A stretch of 64,000 nt of DNA. It comes from Candidatus Obscuribacterales bacterium. Its GTDB lineage: Bacteria > Cyanobacteriota > Vampirovibrionia > Obscuribacterales > Obscuribacteraceae. Location of the stretch: the NCBI GenBank assembly GCA_019750335.1, contig JAIEOQ010000004.1, forward strand, positions 310,001-374,000. Direction: 5' to 3'. Position numbers and translations under genes: made by a program. Of this stretch, positions 8,262 through 15,852 are shown piece by piece; position 1 is the stretch's first letter, and each line of letters begins with the position of its first letter. The notes under the pieces are model-generated. The model was not told the DNA's origin and did no database searches. It worked only from the letters and a program-made list of their open reading frames with translations.

Positions 8262-9158
8262 TTATTTGTTGCCTCCGGTTGCTGAAATCGCTTCCATTAT
8301 TTGTTGGCGTATGTTGTTGACGCTCTCGGCACCGCTTGGCACAAAAATAGTCGTAGCGTTAGATTTGGCGCCGACAATGGCTAAGGTCTCAAAATATTGA
8401 GTCATCATTAGCATGTTGATTATGCTTTCATCCGAAGCTGATGTATAAGCGCCTTTCAATTCTTCAACCGATTTTTTCATGCCGTCGACAATGGCCAGGC
8501 GCTGTTGGGCTATCCCTTCGCCTTTTAAACGATCCGAATCACGCTGTGCTTCAGCTTGTTTGACGCGTAATATTTTTTCGGCTTCACCGCGGGCGTTTGC
8601 TGCTTCCCGTTCACGTTGTGCAGCGTTGATATCGTTCATTGCTGCTTTTACTTTTGCATCTGGCTCAATTTCGGTAACTAACGCTTTGACGATTGAATAA
8701 CCGAAAACTTTCATGTCATTTGTCAATTCGGTTCTTATGGCTTGAGCGATGGTGTCTTTGCTGTCGAAAACTTCATCAAGACTTTGTTTCGGAACTTGTG
8801 ATCTAACTACGTCGAAAACGAAAGTTTCAATTTGCGTTTCCGGGTGAGCTAGTTGATAGAAAGCATCATGCTCGCTACCTTCAATTACTTGATAGTTAAC
8901 GGCGACACTCAAACGTACCGATACTTTATCGCTAGTAATCGTGTCGACCGGCACAATATGTTGTTGCAACTGAAGGCTTAAAGTTGTGCGAACCGTATCA
9001 ATATATGGAATCTTAAAATTCAATCCTGCTCGGGCGGTCGTGTGGTATTTGCCGAATCTTTCAATCAACTTTACGGTACGGTTGCTAACCGTATAAGCGG
9101 CTGAAAATATGGTAACGACCATCACTAGAAAAACAAAAAAGAGACCGATAGCTTCCAC
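8262..9158 (-). CDS. SPFH/Band 7 (stomatin/prohibitin-like) membrane protein
   Basis: One N-terminal membrane segment (GLFFVFLVMVVTIFSAAY) is followed by a Band 7 domain (about residues 25-210: VKLIERFGKYH, RAGLNFKIPYIDTV). A charged coiled coil rich in A, E, R and Q follows (about 180-225: AQREREAANARGEAEK). This is the standard layout of SPFH proteins, which form large oligomeric cages on the membrane and organise microdomains or control membrane proteases. An ATG at 9164 touches its AGGAGG with no spacing. The GTG at 9158 sits six bases after it and is the better start; the two differ by two residues. The gene lies directly upstream of the serpin. Confidence 0.9.
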   Translation of the reverse strand: MEAIGLFFVFLVMVVTIFSAAYTVSNRTVKLIERFGKYHTTARAGLNFKIPYIDTVRTTLSLQLQQHIVPVDTITSDKVSVRLSVAVNYQVIEGSEHDAFYQLAHPETQIETFVFDVVRSQVPKQSLDEVFDSKDTIAQAIRTELTNDMKVFGYSIVKALVTEIEPDAKVKAAMNDINAAQREREAANARGEAEKILRVKQAEAQRDSDRLKGEGIAQQRLAIVDGMKKSVEELKGAYTSASDESIINMLMMTQYFETLAIVGAKSNATTIFVPSGAESVNNIRQQIMEAISATGGNK

Positions 9159-9207
9159 GTTCATCCTCCTGGCAGGCTGTTCGTGTCAACTCTAACACTT
9201 ATTTGCT

Positions 9208-10095
9208 TTATTTACCTTGAATCATGCTTTCGCTGACAGACCAAAGTCTTTGAGCTGCTTGAAGATCGTTTGCTTGAGAACAAGGGATGACTAAAGTCGG
9301 TTTTCCGCGAATCTGTTTGAAACCGTCCGGACCGTAAAAAGATCCGTTTGTTGCCTGAGGATCGAGTGCTGCATGGAGAATTGGTAAAGCGCCTTGAGCA
9401 TCTGTTTGAGCTAAAAGCGAAGTTAGAATTTCGGAGACGTATGTACGTAAAACTCTTCTGCCTTGGCGTGGGCCGTTTTGCAAAATATTGGTTTTTGCCA
9501 CACCAGGGTGTGCTGCGATACTAGTTAAGTTTTGAGCGCGACGGGCAAGCTCAAAACTGAATAACAGATTGGCCAATTTGGAGTTGCCGTAAGCTTTCCA
9601 TCCTTCATAAGTTCGCTCGCCTTGCAGATCGTTGAAATCAATATTTCCGTAGCGATGCGCAATCGAACTGACAGTCACTACACGCGGTGCGCTAGAGCTT
9701 GCAAGCAAGGGCATCAGCCAATTTGTCAAGGCAAAATGACCGAGGTGATTGGTGGCAAACTGCATCTCAAAGCCGTCGGCGCTAAGCTTTCTTTCCGGCA
9801 GGGCCATAATTGCTGCGTTATTTATAAGCAAGTCGATGCTTTTTCTTTTTGCTGTTTGTTCGGTGACAAAAGCGCGAACTGAACTAAGGCTGGATAAATC
9901 AAGTTGTGCGAATTCGAGATCGGCTTGAGGCTGTTCAGCTTTTATGCGTTCAATTGCTGCTTCTGCTCTTATTGGATCGCGGCAGGCTAGAATTACTTTA
10001 GTGTTTTGATTGGCCAGGCTTAAGGCTACCTGATAGCCAATTCCGCCATTTGCGCCGGTAACGATTGCTGTTTTGTTATGATTCTCTATCACCAT
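9208..10095 (-). CDS. Short-chain dehydrogenase/reductase (SDR)
   Basis: A classical Rossmann-fold NAD(P)-dependent oxidoreductase of 295 residues. The cofactor motif TGANGGIG is at residues 13-20 and the NNA motif near 92-94. The catalytic serine is in TVSS (143/144), and the Y-x-x-x-K pair is Y169 and K173 (AYGNSKLANL). Length and the S-K-L-A-N pattern place it near the retinol dehydrogenase / WW-domain oxidoreductase-like SDRs. The substrate cannot be told from sequence. It lies 49 bases upstream of the SPFH gene on the same strand and could share its transcript. It is divergent from the S4 gene, with only 14 bases between the two start codons. Confidence 0.9.
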   Translation of the reverse strand: MVIENHNKTAIVTGANGGIGYQVALSLANQNTKVILACRDPIRAEAAIERIKAEQPQADLEFAQLDLSSLSSVRAFVTEQTAKRKSIDLLINNAAIMALPERKLSADGFEMQFATNHLGHFALTNWLMPLLASSSAPRVVTVSSIAHRYGNIDFNDLQGERTYEGWKAYGNSKLANLLFSFELARRAQNLTSIAAHPGVAKTNILQNGPRQGRRVLRTYVSEILTSLLAQTDAQGALPILHAALDPQATNGSFYGPDGFKQIRGKPTLVIPCSQANDLQAAQRLWSVSESMIQGK

Positions 10096-10109
10096 CCGAA
10101 TAAGGTAGC

Positions 10110-10310
10110 ATGGAAAATCAATACATCAAGCTCGATCAATATTTGAAACTGGCTGGCGCCGTAAATTCAGGGGGCGAAGCTAAACATTTAATTCAGGGCG
10201 GCGCTGTTATGGTTAACGGGCAAATTGAAACAAGACGCGGGCGGAAATTGGTCGCCGGCGATCTTGTAAAGTACGATCAAAAAGAGTTTAAGGTAGTCCT
10301 TGACGGATAA
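10110..10310 (+). CDS. S4-domain RNA-binding protein (YaaA/YbcJ-like)
   Basis: A 66-residue protein that is essentially one S4 domain: IKLDQYLKLAGAVNSGGEAK, then IQGGAVMVNG and RRGRKLVAGD. S4 domains bind structured RNA. Stand-alone copies of this size are widespread and are thought to act in ribosome assembly or RNA quality control. An AAGG lies just before the ATG. The start is 14 bases from the divergent SDR start, so the two promoters must overlap the opposite coding regions. Confidence 0.9.
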   Translation: MENQYIKLDQYLKLAGAVNSGGEAKHLIQGGAVMVNGQIETRRGRKLVAGDLVKYDQKEFKVVLDG

Positions 10311-10368
10311 CTTGCTAAACTCATCAAGTTTCGCTTAGAAATTTTTGCGATGTCACGAGGAGTGAACG

Positions 10369-11367
10369 ATGAAAATTGGCGTATCTATTACAGTTTCAGT
10401 AATCTCAGCCTTGCTGCTTTCGCCTGCGGCGCCGGCTCTCGATTTTGGCGATTTGCTTAAAAATTATCTGGGTACGGCTGCCAACAACCAAACGGCTGCC
10501 GGTCAAGACACGATTAAAATCAATATGAATACTCGTCAAGCACAGCTTGAGCAAGAAATTGCTGCCGGTGTAGCCTCCGGTCAGCTAACTCCGCAAGAAG
10601 AAAATGATTTGCGCGCAGATCTCAACAGGATCGCTGCCTTGCAAGGGTCATATTTGGCTGACGGAGTTTTTTCGAACTTTGAAGTTCAATCGTTGCTCAA
10701 TGAGATGAGCAACTTTTCCGGACGATTGAGTTCATATATGTCGAATACAACCAGTGTCGCTACTGGAAGTTATCGCGACAACAATTGGTTCCGTAATTAT
10801 TTCAATCAAAATAGTTCCAACGATGTGGTTGGCAATCAACAAATGATGCGGGCTAATATCGACTCACGCCAAGCTCAGCTTGACTCTTTAATTACAGAAG
10901 GGATGAGCAACGGACGCTTGAACTGGAACGATGCCCAAAGTTTCCGTAATGAGCTAGGGCGTATTGCAAACAATGAATACACGAGTCTGGCTGATGGCAG
11001 ACTGAGCTATTCGGAATCACGCCGTTTAATGGATGATCTTGAAGCTTTGAATACCAAAGTTACAAGCCATCTCCATGGTCAATGGGGTGGCGGTGGACGT
11101 CGCGGTCCGGGGCGTCACCATACCAACATCAATACCCAGCAAACATTGCTGCGCCAACGTATCGAAAGAGGACGTATTTCCGGACGGATTTCTGCTCGTG
11201 AATATGACCAATTAATTCGGGACGACCAAAAAATTGAAAGTCTGGAAAGCCAGCTGCGTAACTCAGGCAGAAGGTTGACTTTTGAGGAACAAAGACGCTT
11301 GCACAGCGAACTCGATCAGCTGTCTCGCCGTATAAGCCAGGCTTTGGATTCGCGTCAAGCCTACTAA
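10369..11367 (+). CDS. Exported protein with three homologous helical repeats
   Basis: GAGGAG precedes the ATG, and a signal peptide ends near APALDFG. The mature protein is made of three similar helical units. They begin at INMNTRQAQLEQEIAAGVAS, ANIDSRQAQLDSLITEGMSN and TNINTQQTLLRQRIERGRIS. Each continues through an acidic or amide-rich helix to a second motif (LADGVFSNFEVQ, LADGRLSYSESR, RRLTFEEQR). A glycine/arginine-rich linker (about residues 240-250) precedes the third unit. The pattern of paired helices with an S-G-[RQ]-[LI] turn looks like a calcium-free relative of EF-hand or helical-bundle repeats, but I do not recognise it as a named family. It is probably periplasmic or secreted. 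A terminator follows closely. Confidence 0.72.
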   Translation: MKIGVSITVSVISALLLSPAAPALDFGDLLKNYLGTAANNQTAAGQDTIKINMNTRQAQLEQEIAAGVASGQLTPQEENDLRADLNRIAALQGSYLADGVFSNFEVQSLLNEMSNFSGRLSSYMSNTTSVATGSYRDNNWFRNYFNQNSSNDVVGNQQMMRANIDSRQAQLDSLITEGMSNGRLNWNDAQSFRNELGRIANNEYTSLADGRLSYSESRRLMDDLEALNTKVTSHLHGQWGGGGRRGPGRHHTNINTQQTLLRQRIERGRISGRISAREYDQLIRDDQKIESLESQLRNSGRRLTFEEQRRLHSELDQLSRRISQALDSRQAY

Positions 11368-11388
11368 ATAAAAGCCCAGTTTAATGAA

Positions 11389-11420
11389 TAAGAGCCTTCT
11401 TTGGAGGCTCTTATTTTTTT
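11389..11420 (+). terminator. Rho-independent terminator after the three-repeat protein
   Basis: TAAGAGCC (11389-11396) and GGCTCTTA (11406-11413) form a perfect stem with a nine-base loop, followed by seven T. This is a textbook intrinsic terminator for the gene ending at 11367. Confidence 0.9.
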
Positions 11421-11480
11421 GGAACCAAAAGCTAAAAATTGCGTCCCCAATCAAACAAACCGATAAAAGTGGAGTTTCTT

Positions 11481-11777
11481 ATGATAGTCAACGAAAAAGA
11501 AACAGTGGTAGTTAGAGAACCTGGTAGCACGGGTGATGGTGCTGTAGCAGCCATTTTAATTGCCCTTCTTGTAGCAGTAGTGATCGGCTATGCGATGTTT
11601 GCTTCGCAACCGGCGCAAAGTCCGTCTACTTATATACAAAAGGAAAGAACAGTGGAAACTACTGTTCCTGTCCCGGTGCAAGATTCAACACCGGCTCCCG
11701 CGCCTAGTGTTCAAATAAACACAGCGCCGGCAGAGCAACCGGTGGCACCAAGCACTGAATCCGGAGCCAGCCAGTAA
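11481..11777 (+). CDS. Small single-pass membrane protein with Pro/Ala-rich tail
   Basis: The frame is open from 11439, but the ATG at 11481 has GGAG at a good distance (tggagtttctt) and gives a 98-residue protein. It has a short charged N-terminus (MIVNEKETVVVREPG) and one transmembrane helix (AVAAILIALLVAVVIGYAMF). The tail is low-complexity and rich in proline, alanine, valine and threonine. The layout suggests an inner-membrane anchor with a disordered periplasmic tail. No family is recognised. It lies between a terminator and a convergent gene, so it is probably transcribed alone. Confidence 0.7.
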   Translation: MIVNEKETVVVREPGSTGDGAVAAILIALLVAVVIGYAMFASQPAQSPSTYIQKERTVETTVPVPVQDSTPAPAPSVQINTAPAEQPVAPSTESGASQ

Positions 11778-11791
11778 ATAAATGGAACTAA

Positions 11792-12559
11792 TTAGGGAAG
11801 GACTGCAACAATGCGTGCAGGACTTCCTGTTCCGTTTTTAATCGGTAAGGCACCACAAAAAAGCTTTGCGCCGCGGGCAGGAAGCTTGTCCAGACAAGCC
11901 AAATTCTCAATTAAATAAACTCCTTTAGTCAGGATATGGCTGTGGACTGGGAATTGGCTGGTATTGCCTGGATCAAGGGATAAAGTGTCGATACCTAAAT
12001 AAGCTGCCTGTCTTTTTTCGGCCAAAAATTCAGCAGCTTCATGGCTATATCCAGGAAAGTGTAAATGTCCTTGGCTGTCTGCGTTGCGGTAAGCTTGCGG
12101 ATTATGCCAGCGTTGTGACCAGCCGGTCAGCAAAAGCACGGCCGAATGTGCTGGAATCAAACCTTTCTTTTCGAATTCTTTGATTTTTTCCAGGCTTAGT
12201 GAATAATCTTGATTCCGCTCCACTTCTTTGCGTACATCAATTACTACACACGGCACAAAAAGATTTGCTGTGGGCAGTTGATCTATAGACGTTGCTCCGG
12301 CTAAAAAATGGCAGGGCGCGTCAATATGTGTGCCGTAATGTTCGGGCATTTGAAATGTGCCGTAGCCGTATCCGTCTTTATTGACTGTGGCTACGGTCGT
12401 GTATTGAAAAGCGTCTCTGTCGTTGCGATAGTTAGGAATATCTGCGCTAATGGTATGAGTAAGATCGACAATTTTGTTTGCTTGTTCTTTTGCTTGAGCC
12501 GAAATATTTGTTAGTAAAAGCGCCAGAAGTAAACAAGTTATTTTGCTGTTGATTCTCAT
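11792..12559 (-). CDS. Cyclase family protein (kynurenine formamidase-like metal hydrolase), exported
   Basis: The 255-residue protein has a signal peptide (ITCLLLALLLTNISAQA) and the full cyclase-family core. IVDLTHTISADIP opens the domain. The metal-binding signature H-x-G-T-H-x-D-x-P-x-H is present (EHYGTHIDAPCHF). LGIDTLSLDPG and HSHILTKGVYLIENL close it. Members hydrolyse small amides and esters, for example N-formylkynurenine and isatin, or act on cyclic substrates. The physiological substrate here is unknown. Export is unusual for formamidase itself and favours a detoxifying or scavenging role. It is the last gene of a likely operon with the flavin reductase and the Kef antiporter (gaps of 11 and 9 bases). 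Confidence 0.88.
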   Translation of the reverse strand: MRINSKITCLLLALLLTNISAQAKEQANKIVDLTHTISADIPNYRNDRDAFQYTTVATVNKDGYGYGTFQMPEHYGTHIDAPCHFLAGATSIDQLPTANLFVPCVVIDVRKEVERNQDYSLSLEKIKEFEKKGLIPAHSAVLLLTGWSQRWHNPQAYRNADSQGHLHFPGYSHEAAEFLAEKRQAAYLGIDTLSLDPGNTSQFPVHSHILTKGVYLIENLACLDKLPARGAKLFCGALPIKNGTGSPARIVAVLP

Positions 12560-12570
12560 GCTATTCCTTA

Positions 12571-13200
12571 TTAATCAAGCTTCGGTGGGTCCATGGAAAA
12601 TTTTGTTTCAATAAAACAGTATTGATGACCGGAAAGTCGACCGACAGGATCGAGTACATCCAGATTTATTTTGTCGTGCTCAAGATATACCGACTCATGT
12701 AAATGAAAACGCAGCACATCACCAAGTACCAGGTTGCCGGCGCCTGGTTGTCCGCCAAACTCAATCACTTGACGTAAGCGACATTCCATACTGATTAAAG
12801 CTTCAGCGACCCGAAACGGACGAACGACCTGACACGCAGCTGTTTCAATTTCGACTGCTTTGAATTCGCTAATGTCGGCGGCATATTCGCCTGATGTTTG
12901 GCACATTTTTTCAGCTAGTTTGCGGCTTACTATGTTTACGACAAACTCTTTGGTTTGACGAATATTGCGCAAAGTGTCTTTAGGAACAGCTTTACCGTCA
13001 ACAACCATTTTTTTGTTTGATGGTGCAAAACAAATTACCGGTGGGTTCGTGCTGGCTACGGTGAAAAAAGAAAATGGAGCTAAATTTGATATGCCCGTAT
13101 CGCTTACTGTGGAGACCCAGGCAATCGGGCGTGGCAAAACGCTTCCGGTCAAGAGTTTATACAACGACTCCGGACTGGCTTTGGCTGTGTCGATGATCAT
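12571..13200 (-). CDS. Flavin reductase family protein (FMN-binding split barrel)
   Basis: A 209-residue protein of the flavin reductase-like / DIM6-NTAB group. The pattern RPIAWVSTVSDTGISNLAPFSFF is followed by PPVICFAPS and then EFVVNIVS. This marks the FMN-binding barrel. Such proteins either supply reduced flavin to monooxygenases or act as NAD(P)H-dependent oxidoreductases themselves. No signal peptide is present, so it is cytoplasmic. It lies nine bases downstream of the Kef antiporter gene and eleven bases upstream of the cyclase gene, in one minus-strand transcription unit. The neighbours do not reveal a partner monooxygenase. Confidence 0.88.
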   Translation of the reverse strand: MIIDTAKASPESLYKLLTGSVLPRPIAWVSTVSDTGISNLAPFSFFTVASTNPPVICFAPSNKKMVVDGKAVPKDTLRNIRQTKEFVVNIVSRKLAEKMCQTSGEYAADISEFKAVEIETAACQVVRPFRVAEALISMECRLRQVIEFGGQPGAGNLVLGDVLRFHLHESVYLEHDKINLDVLDPVGRLSGHQYCFIETKFSMDPPKLD

Positions 13201-13209
13201 CAGATTCCT

Positions 13210-15201
13210 CTACTGCTCTGTGCGTGACAGACCAAACTGTTCTTCAAAATTAGCCAGTTGTTCGAAAGTGCCGACAGCGTATACTTCATCATTTTGATTC
13301 AAGCTTAAGTCAGGCTCCGGGAAGGCTGTAATAGTTTGGTCATGTTTGATAGCGCTTATGGTAGCACCGGTACGTCCGCGAATGTTTAATTCACGAATGC
13401 TCCTACCGCAAACTTGGTCGTTCATGTCAACTTTAAACCAGATTCCCATTTGATCTTCGCCAAATGAGGGTTGAGAATCGGCTAACTCCAATTGGTCGAT
13501 GTCAGGTTGGAAAACTGCATAACGGATCGTTCTTATTTTTTCCAGTGCCCGTTTTACCTCTTCTGTCGATCGTTCAAGTCCATGCAGTACTAAACGTGTG
13601 ATTTCGATGCTGGCTTCAAATTCCGGCTGTACAACAGCGTTGACCCCGGCTGCACGAAATATTCTTATGTCATCGGTGCGGTGTGCCCGGGCGACAATTT
13701 TGATATCCGGATTCTTTTCGCGAGCAAAAGCGGCGACTGTTGTTGCCGATAATGGATCGGGCATGGAGAGTACAAGACAGGATGCATGTTTTAAGTTAGC
13801 TTTGACTAAAGCTAACTTGCCCATAGCATCGCCGTAAATATGAGGAATGCCGCGCACAGCCAAATCTTCAATAATATTGGCATTGAGTTCGATTACTACA
13901 AAAGGGATTTTGTAAGCTTCCAAAACCAGACCGAGATTGCGTCCGATTCGTCCGAAGCCGCAAACGATCACATGATTACGCAAGTTCGTATGACGTGATG
14001 TCTCTTTTTCATTCGGTGAGCCTGATTCGAATCTGCGCAGGATAATCCGTGGTATCACTGACATCAAGCCTGGGCTAGCAATCATAGTAATCACCGCTCC
14101 GGCAAAAAAGAGATTGTACATGGCGTCGGTAATGATTTTGGACTCGTAGCCTAAAGTCAAAAGAACGAAAGAGAACTCACCGATTTGGGCCAAGCCGAAG
14201 CCGACAAGTATGGCGCTACGCCGGCTGCTGGTGGCAAACATAGCGGCAAATGTACCGATTAAAGCTTTGCCTAAAATAAGTAAAACTACGAAAACAATTA
14301 CTTCCAGCCAATGCTGAACAATAAACAGCGGATCTAGAAACATACCGACTGAAACAAAAAATATGGTCGAAAAGACATCTCTTAACGGGGACATGTCGTG
14401 CAAAGCTTGGTGAGCGTAAGTCGATTCGCTCATCATGATTCCGGCAAGGAATGCCCCCAACGCGATTGACAACCCGAGACTTTCGCTCAATAAAGCAATC
14501 GCTAAACAAAGTACAAGGATGGTCAAAAGAAAGATTTCGCGCGAATTGGATTTTACCGATTCGGCAAGCACTCGTGGTACTACTTTTGTCGCGCCCCAGA
14601 TTATGGCACCGATGAAAATCACTGCTTTAACTACGGACAAAAGCAGTGCGGATAAATCGGCGTTAGAGGTTGTGGACATCTCTTGCAATACAGGCAAGAA
14701 AGGTATGATGACAACCAAGCTCAAATCTTGCACTAAAGAAAGCGGAATTAAAATCTGTCCGTGTATTGATTCGGATTCACCACGATCCATAAGAACTTTT
14801 GACATGACAACGCTGCTGGAAATGGCGCAAATGCAACCAAAGAGCAGTCCGGCCGCCGGGCTGTTGGCAAGCCCTGTGCAAGCGGCAATCAGCCAGGCGA
14901 CGGCAATGGTGCCAACCATTTGTGTAATGCCGGCAGACAATATTCGTTTTGCCGAAGACATGACTTGTTTCAGCGAAAGATCCACACCCAAGGTAAACAG
15001 CAACATTGCAACGCCAAATTCGGCTAAAACCTGAATTTGGTCCATTTGGCTGATTAACTTCAGTCCGTGGGGGCCGATGGCGATTCCGGCCAGCATGTAG
15101 CCGGCAATTACCGGTTGCTTAAACTTGACGCATATTTGACCAGTAATCAAAGCGATGGTCCAGATCAGGGCCAAATCTTTGATCAATGCAAAGTCATGCA
15201 T
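13210..15201 (-). CDS. Kef-type K+/H+ antiporter (CPA2 family) with RCK domain
   Basis: A 663-residue protein with about twelve transmembrane helices (roughly residues 5-385), typical of the monovalent cation:proton antiporter-2 family. The pattern AGYMLAGIAIGPHGL is present in an early helix and SLGLSIALGAFLAGIMMSES in the middle. The soluble half carries a TrkA-N/RCK nucleotide-binding domain (VIVCGFGRIGRNLG, ...IYGDA) and a TrkA-C domain at the end (GRSIRELNIRGRTGATISAI). The layout matches KefB/KefC/YbaL, which export potassium in exchange for protons under electrophile or pH stress. The co-transcribed flavin reductase is loosely reminiscent of Kef ancillary oxidoreductases but belongs to another family. 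Confidence 0.92.
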   Translation of the reverse strand: MHDFALIKDLALIWTIALITGQICVKFKQPVIAGYMLAGIAIGPHGLKLISQMDQIQVLAEFGVAMLLFTLGVDLSLKQVMSSAKRILSAGITQMVGTIAVAWLIAACTGLANSPAAGLLFGCICAISSSVVMSKVLMDRGESESIHGQILIPLSLVQDLSLVVIIPFLPVLQEMSTTSNADLSALLLSVVKAVIFIGAIIWGATKVVPRVLAESVKSNSREIFLLTILVLCLAIALLSESLGLSIALGAFLAGIMMSESTYAHQALHDMSPLRDVFSTIFFVSVGMFLDPLFIVQHWLEVIVFVVLLILGKALIGTFAAMFATSSRRSAILVGFGLAQIGEFSFVLLTLGYESKIITDAMYNLFFAGAVITMIASPGLMSVIPRIILRRFESGSPNEKETSRHTNLRNHVIVCGFGRIGRNLGLVLEAYKIPFVVIELNANIIEDLAVRGIPHIYGDAMGKLALVKANLKHASCLVLSMPDPLSATTVAAFAREKNPDIKIVARAHRTDDIRIFRAAGVNAVVQPEFEASIEITRLVLHGLERSTEEVKRALEKIRTIRYAVFQPDIDQLELADSQPSFGEDQMGIWFKVDMNDQVCGRSIRELNIRGRTGATISAIKHDQTITAFPEPDLSLNQNDEVYAVGTFEQLANFEEQFGLSRTEQ

Positions 15202-15238
15202 AAGCTCTCCTTTATGCCATCTTACTAGAAATTGCCAG

Positions 15239-15273
15239 AAAAGGTGCTTCTACTTTTTGGTAGAGCACCTTTT
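15239..15273 (-). terminator. Strong hairpin terminator upstream of the Kef gene
   Basis: AAAAGGTGCT (15239-15248) pairs with AGCACCTTTT (15264-15273). The stem extends inward with CTAC/GTAG after one bulged T. The A-rich and T-rich outer ends allow function in both directions. It ends the transcript of the two small exported proteins and insulates the Kef operon. Confidence 0.8.
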
Positions 15274-15319
15274 CCGTGACTGGTCGGTCGCAAAGAAATC
15301 AAGTATTTTGCAACATTTG

Positions 15320-15502
15320 CTAATGTTTCTTTGTTGAAGGCTTGGAGTCCAGATCTTCCAGGCTCTCTTCTGCGGCTGTAGCATCGCTGGTGGTGCTGAC
15401 CGAGCTCTCTTCATTGATTGTTTCCGGTTTTTGTTCGGAACAAGCTGTTCCCAAGAAAACAATGGCTAGAAGCACGACAGCAATATTGATAATTTGTCGC
15501 AT
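15320..15502 (-). CDS. Small exported protein, possible lipoprotein (60 aa)
   Basis: A signal-like N-terminus (MRQIINIAVVLLAIVFLGTAC) ends in a cysteine that could be lipidated. The -3 residue is glycine rather than the usual leucine, so the lipobox is weak. The remaining 40 residues are serine-, threonine- and glutamate-rich and likely disordered. AAGGAA lies upstream of the ATG. It follows the 67-residue exported protein by 16 bases and shares its transcript and terminator. No homologue is recognised. Confidence 0.6.
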   Translation of the reverse strand: MRQIINIAVVLLAIVFLGTACSEQKPETINEESSVSTTSDATAAEESLEDLDSKPSTKKH

Positions 15503-15518
15503 TGGTTATTCCTTCAAG

Positions 15519-15722
15519 TTATTTCTTTGCTTTCTTAACTTTCTTTTTGCAAGCTTTTTCGGTTGATGTTTTTGTCTCTTTCGACTTTTCGACATCATGG
15601 CTTGCCGGAGCTGTTTCAACTACGGCCGGTTCTGATGTTTGTGTTTCTGTATCGTCAGCCATTGCTGCACCGCCGAATCCTAGTGTAAGTAAAGCGGCGA
15701 GCGCTATGCTTGCGAATCTCAT
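15519..15722 (-). CDS. Small secreted protein with lysine-rich C-terminus (67 aa)
   Basis: AAGGAG sits ideally before the ATG. A signal peptide (MRFASIALAALLTLGFGGAAMA) is followed by a short acidic and threonine-rich part. The protein ends in a strongly basic tail (CKKKVKKAKK) with a single cysteine. The mixed acidic-then-basic layout is common in small envelope proteins of unknown role. The gene lies behind a long inverted repeat that separates it from the two-component system (see the feature at 15745). Confidence 0.65.
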   Translation of the reverse strand: MRFASIALAALLTLGFGGAAMADDTETQTSEPAVVETAPASHDVEKSKETKTSTEKACKKKVKKAKK

Positions 15723-15744
15723 GTGGTTCTCCTTTTGTTACTAA

Positions 15745-15816
15745 GTTGGTGATTCTTACCTGGTCGCTGCAGCAAGGAAGAAGACGAACAATTTGCTTCA
15801 GCTAAGAATCACCAAC
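15745..15816. other. Long inverted repeat (14-base arms, 44-base loop)
   Basis: Arms GTTGGTGATTCTTA (15745-15758) and TAAGAATCACCAAC (15803-15816) are perfectly complementary. On the minus strand the hairpin lies between the histidine kinase stop and the Shine-Dalgarno of the 67-residue protein. No T run follows on that strand, so it is not an ordinary intrinsic terminator. It could be a 5' leader structure, an mRNA-processing or stabilising hairpin, or a regulator site. Confidence 0.7.
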
Positions 15817-15852
15817 CCTGATCGTACAAAGGTTACCTTGCAAAAAGCTTGC

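Noticed and set aside
11795-11831. An imperfect hairpin at the end of the putative cyclase gene
   Set aside because: Two 5-base stems with internal mismatches and no T run lie mostly within coding sequence, so a terminator cannot be supported.
14435-15034. A 199-codon plus-strand open frame opposite the Kef antiporter gene
   Set aside because: It is antisense to the membrane-helix region of a gene with clear family motifs, and has no start signal.
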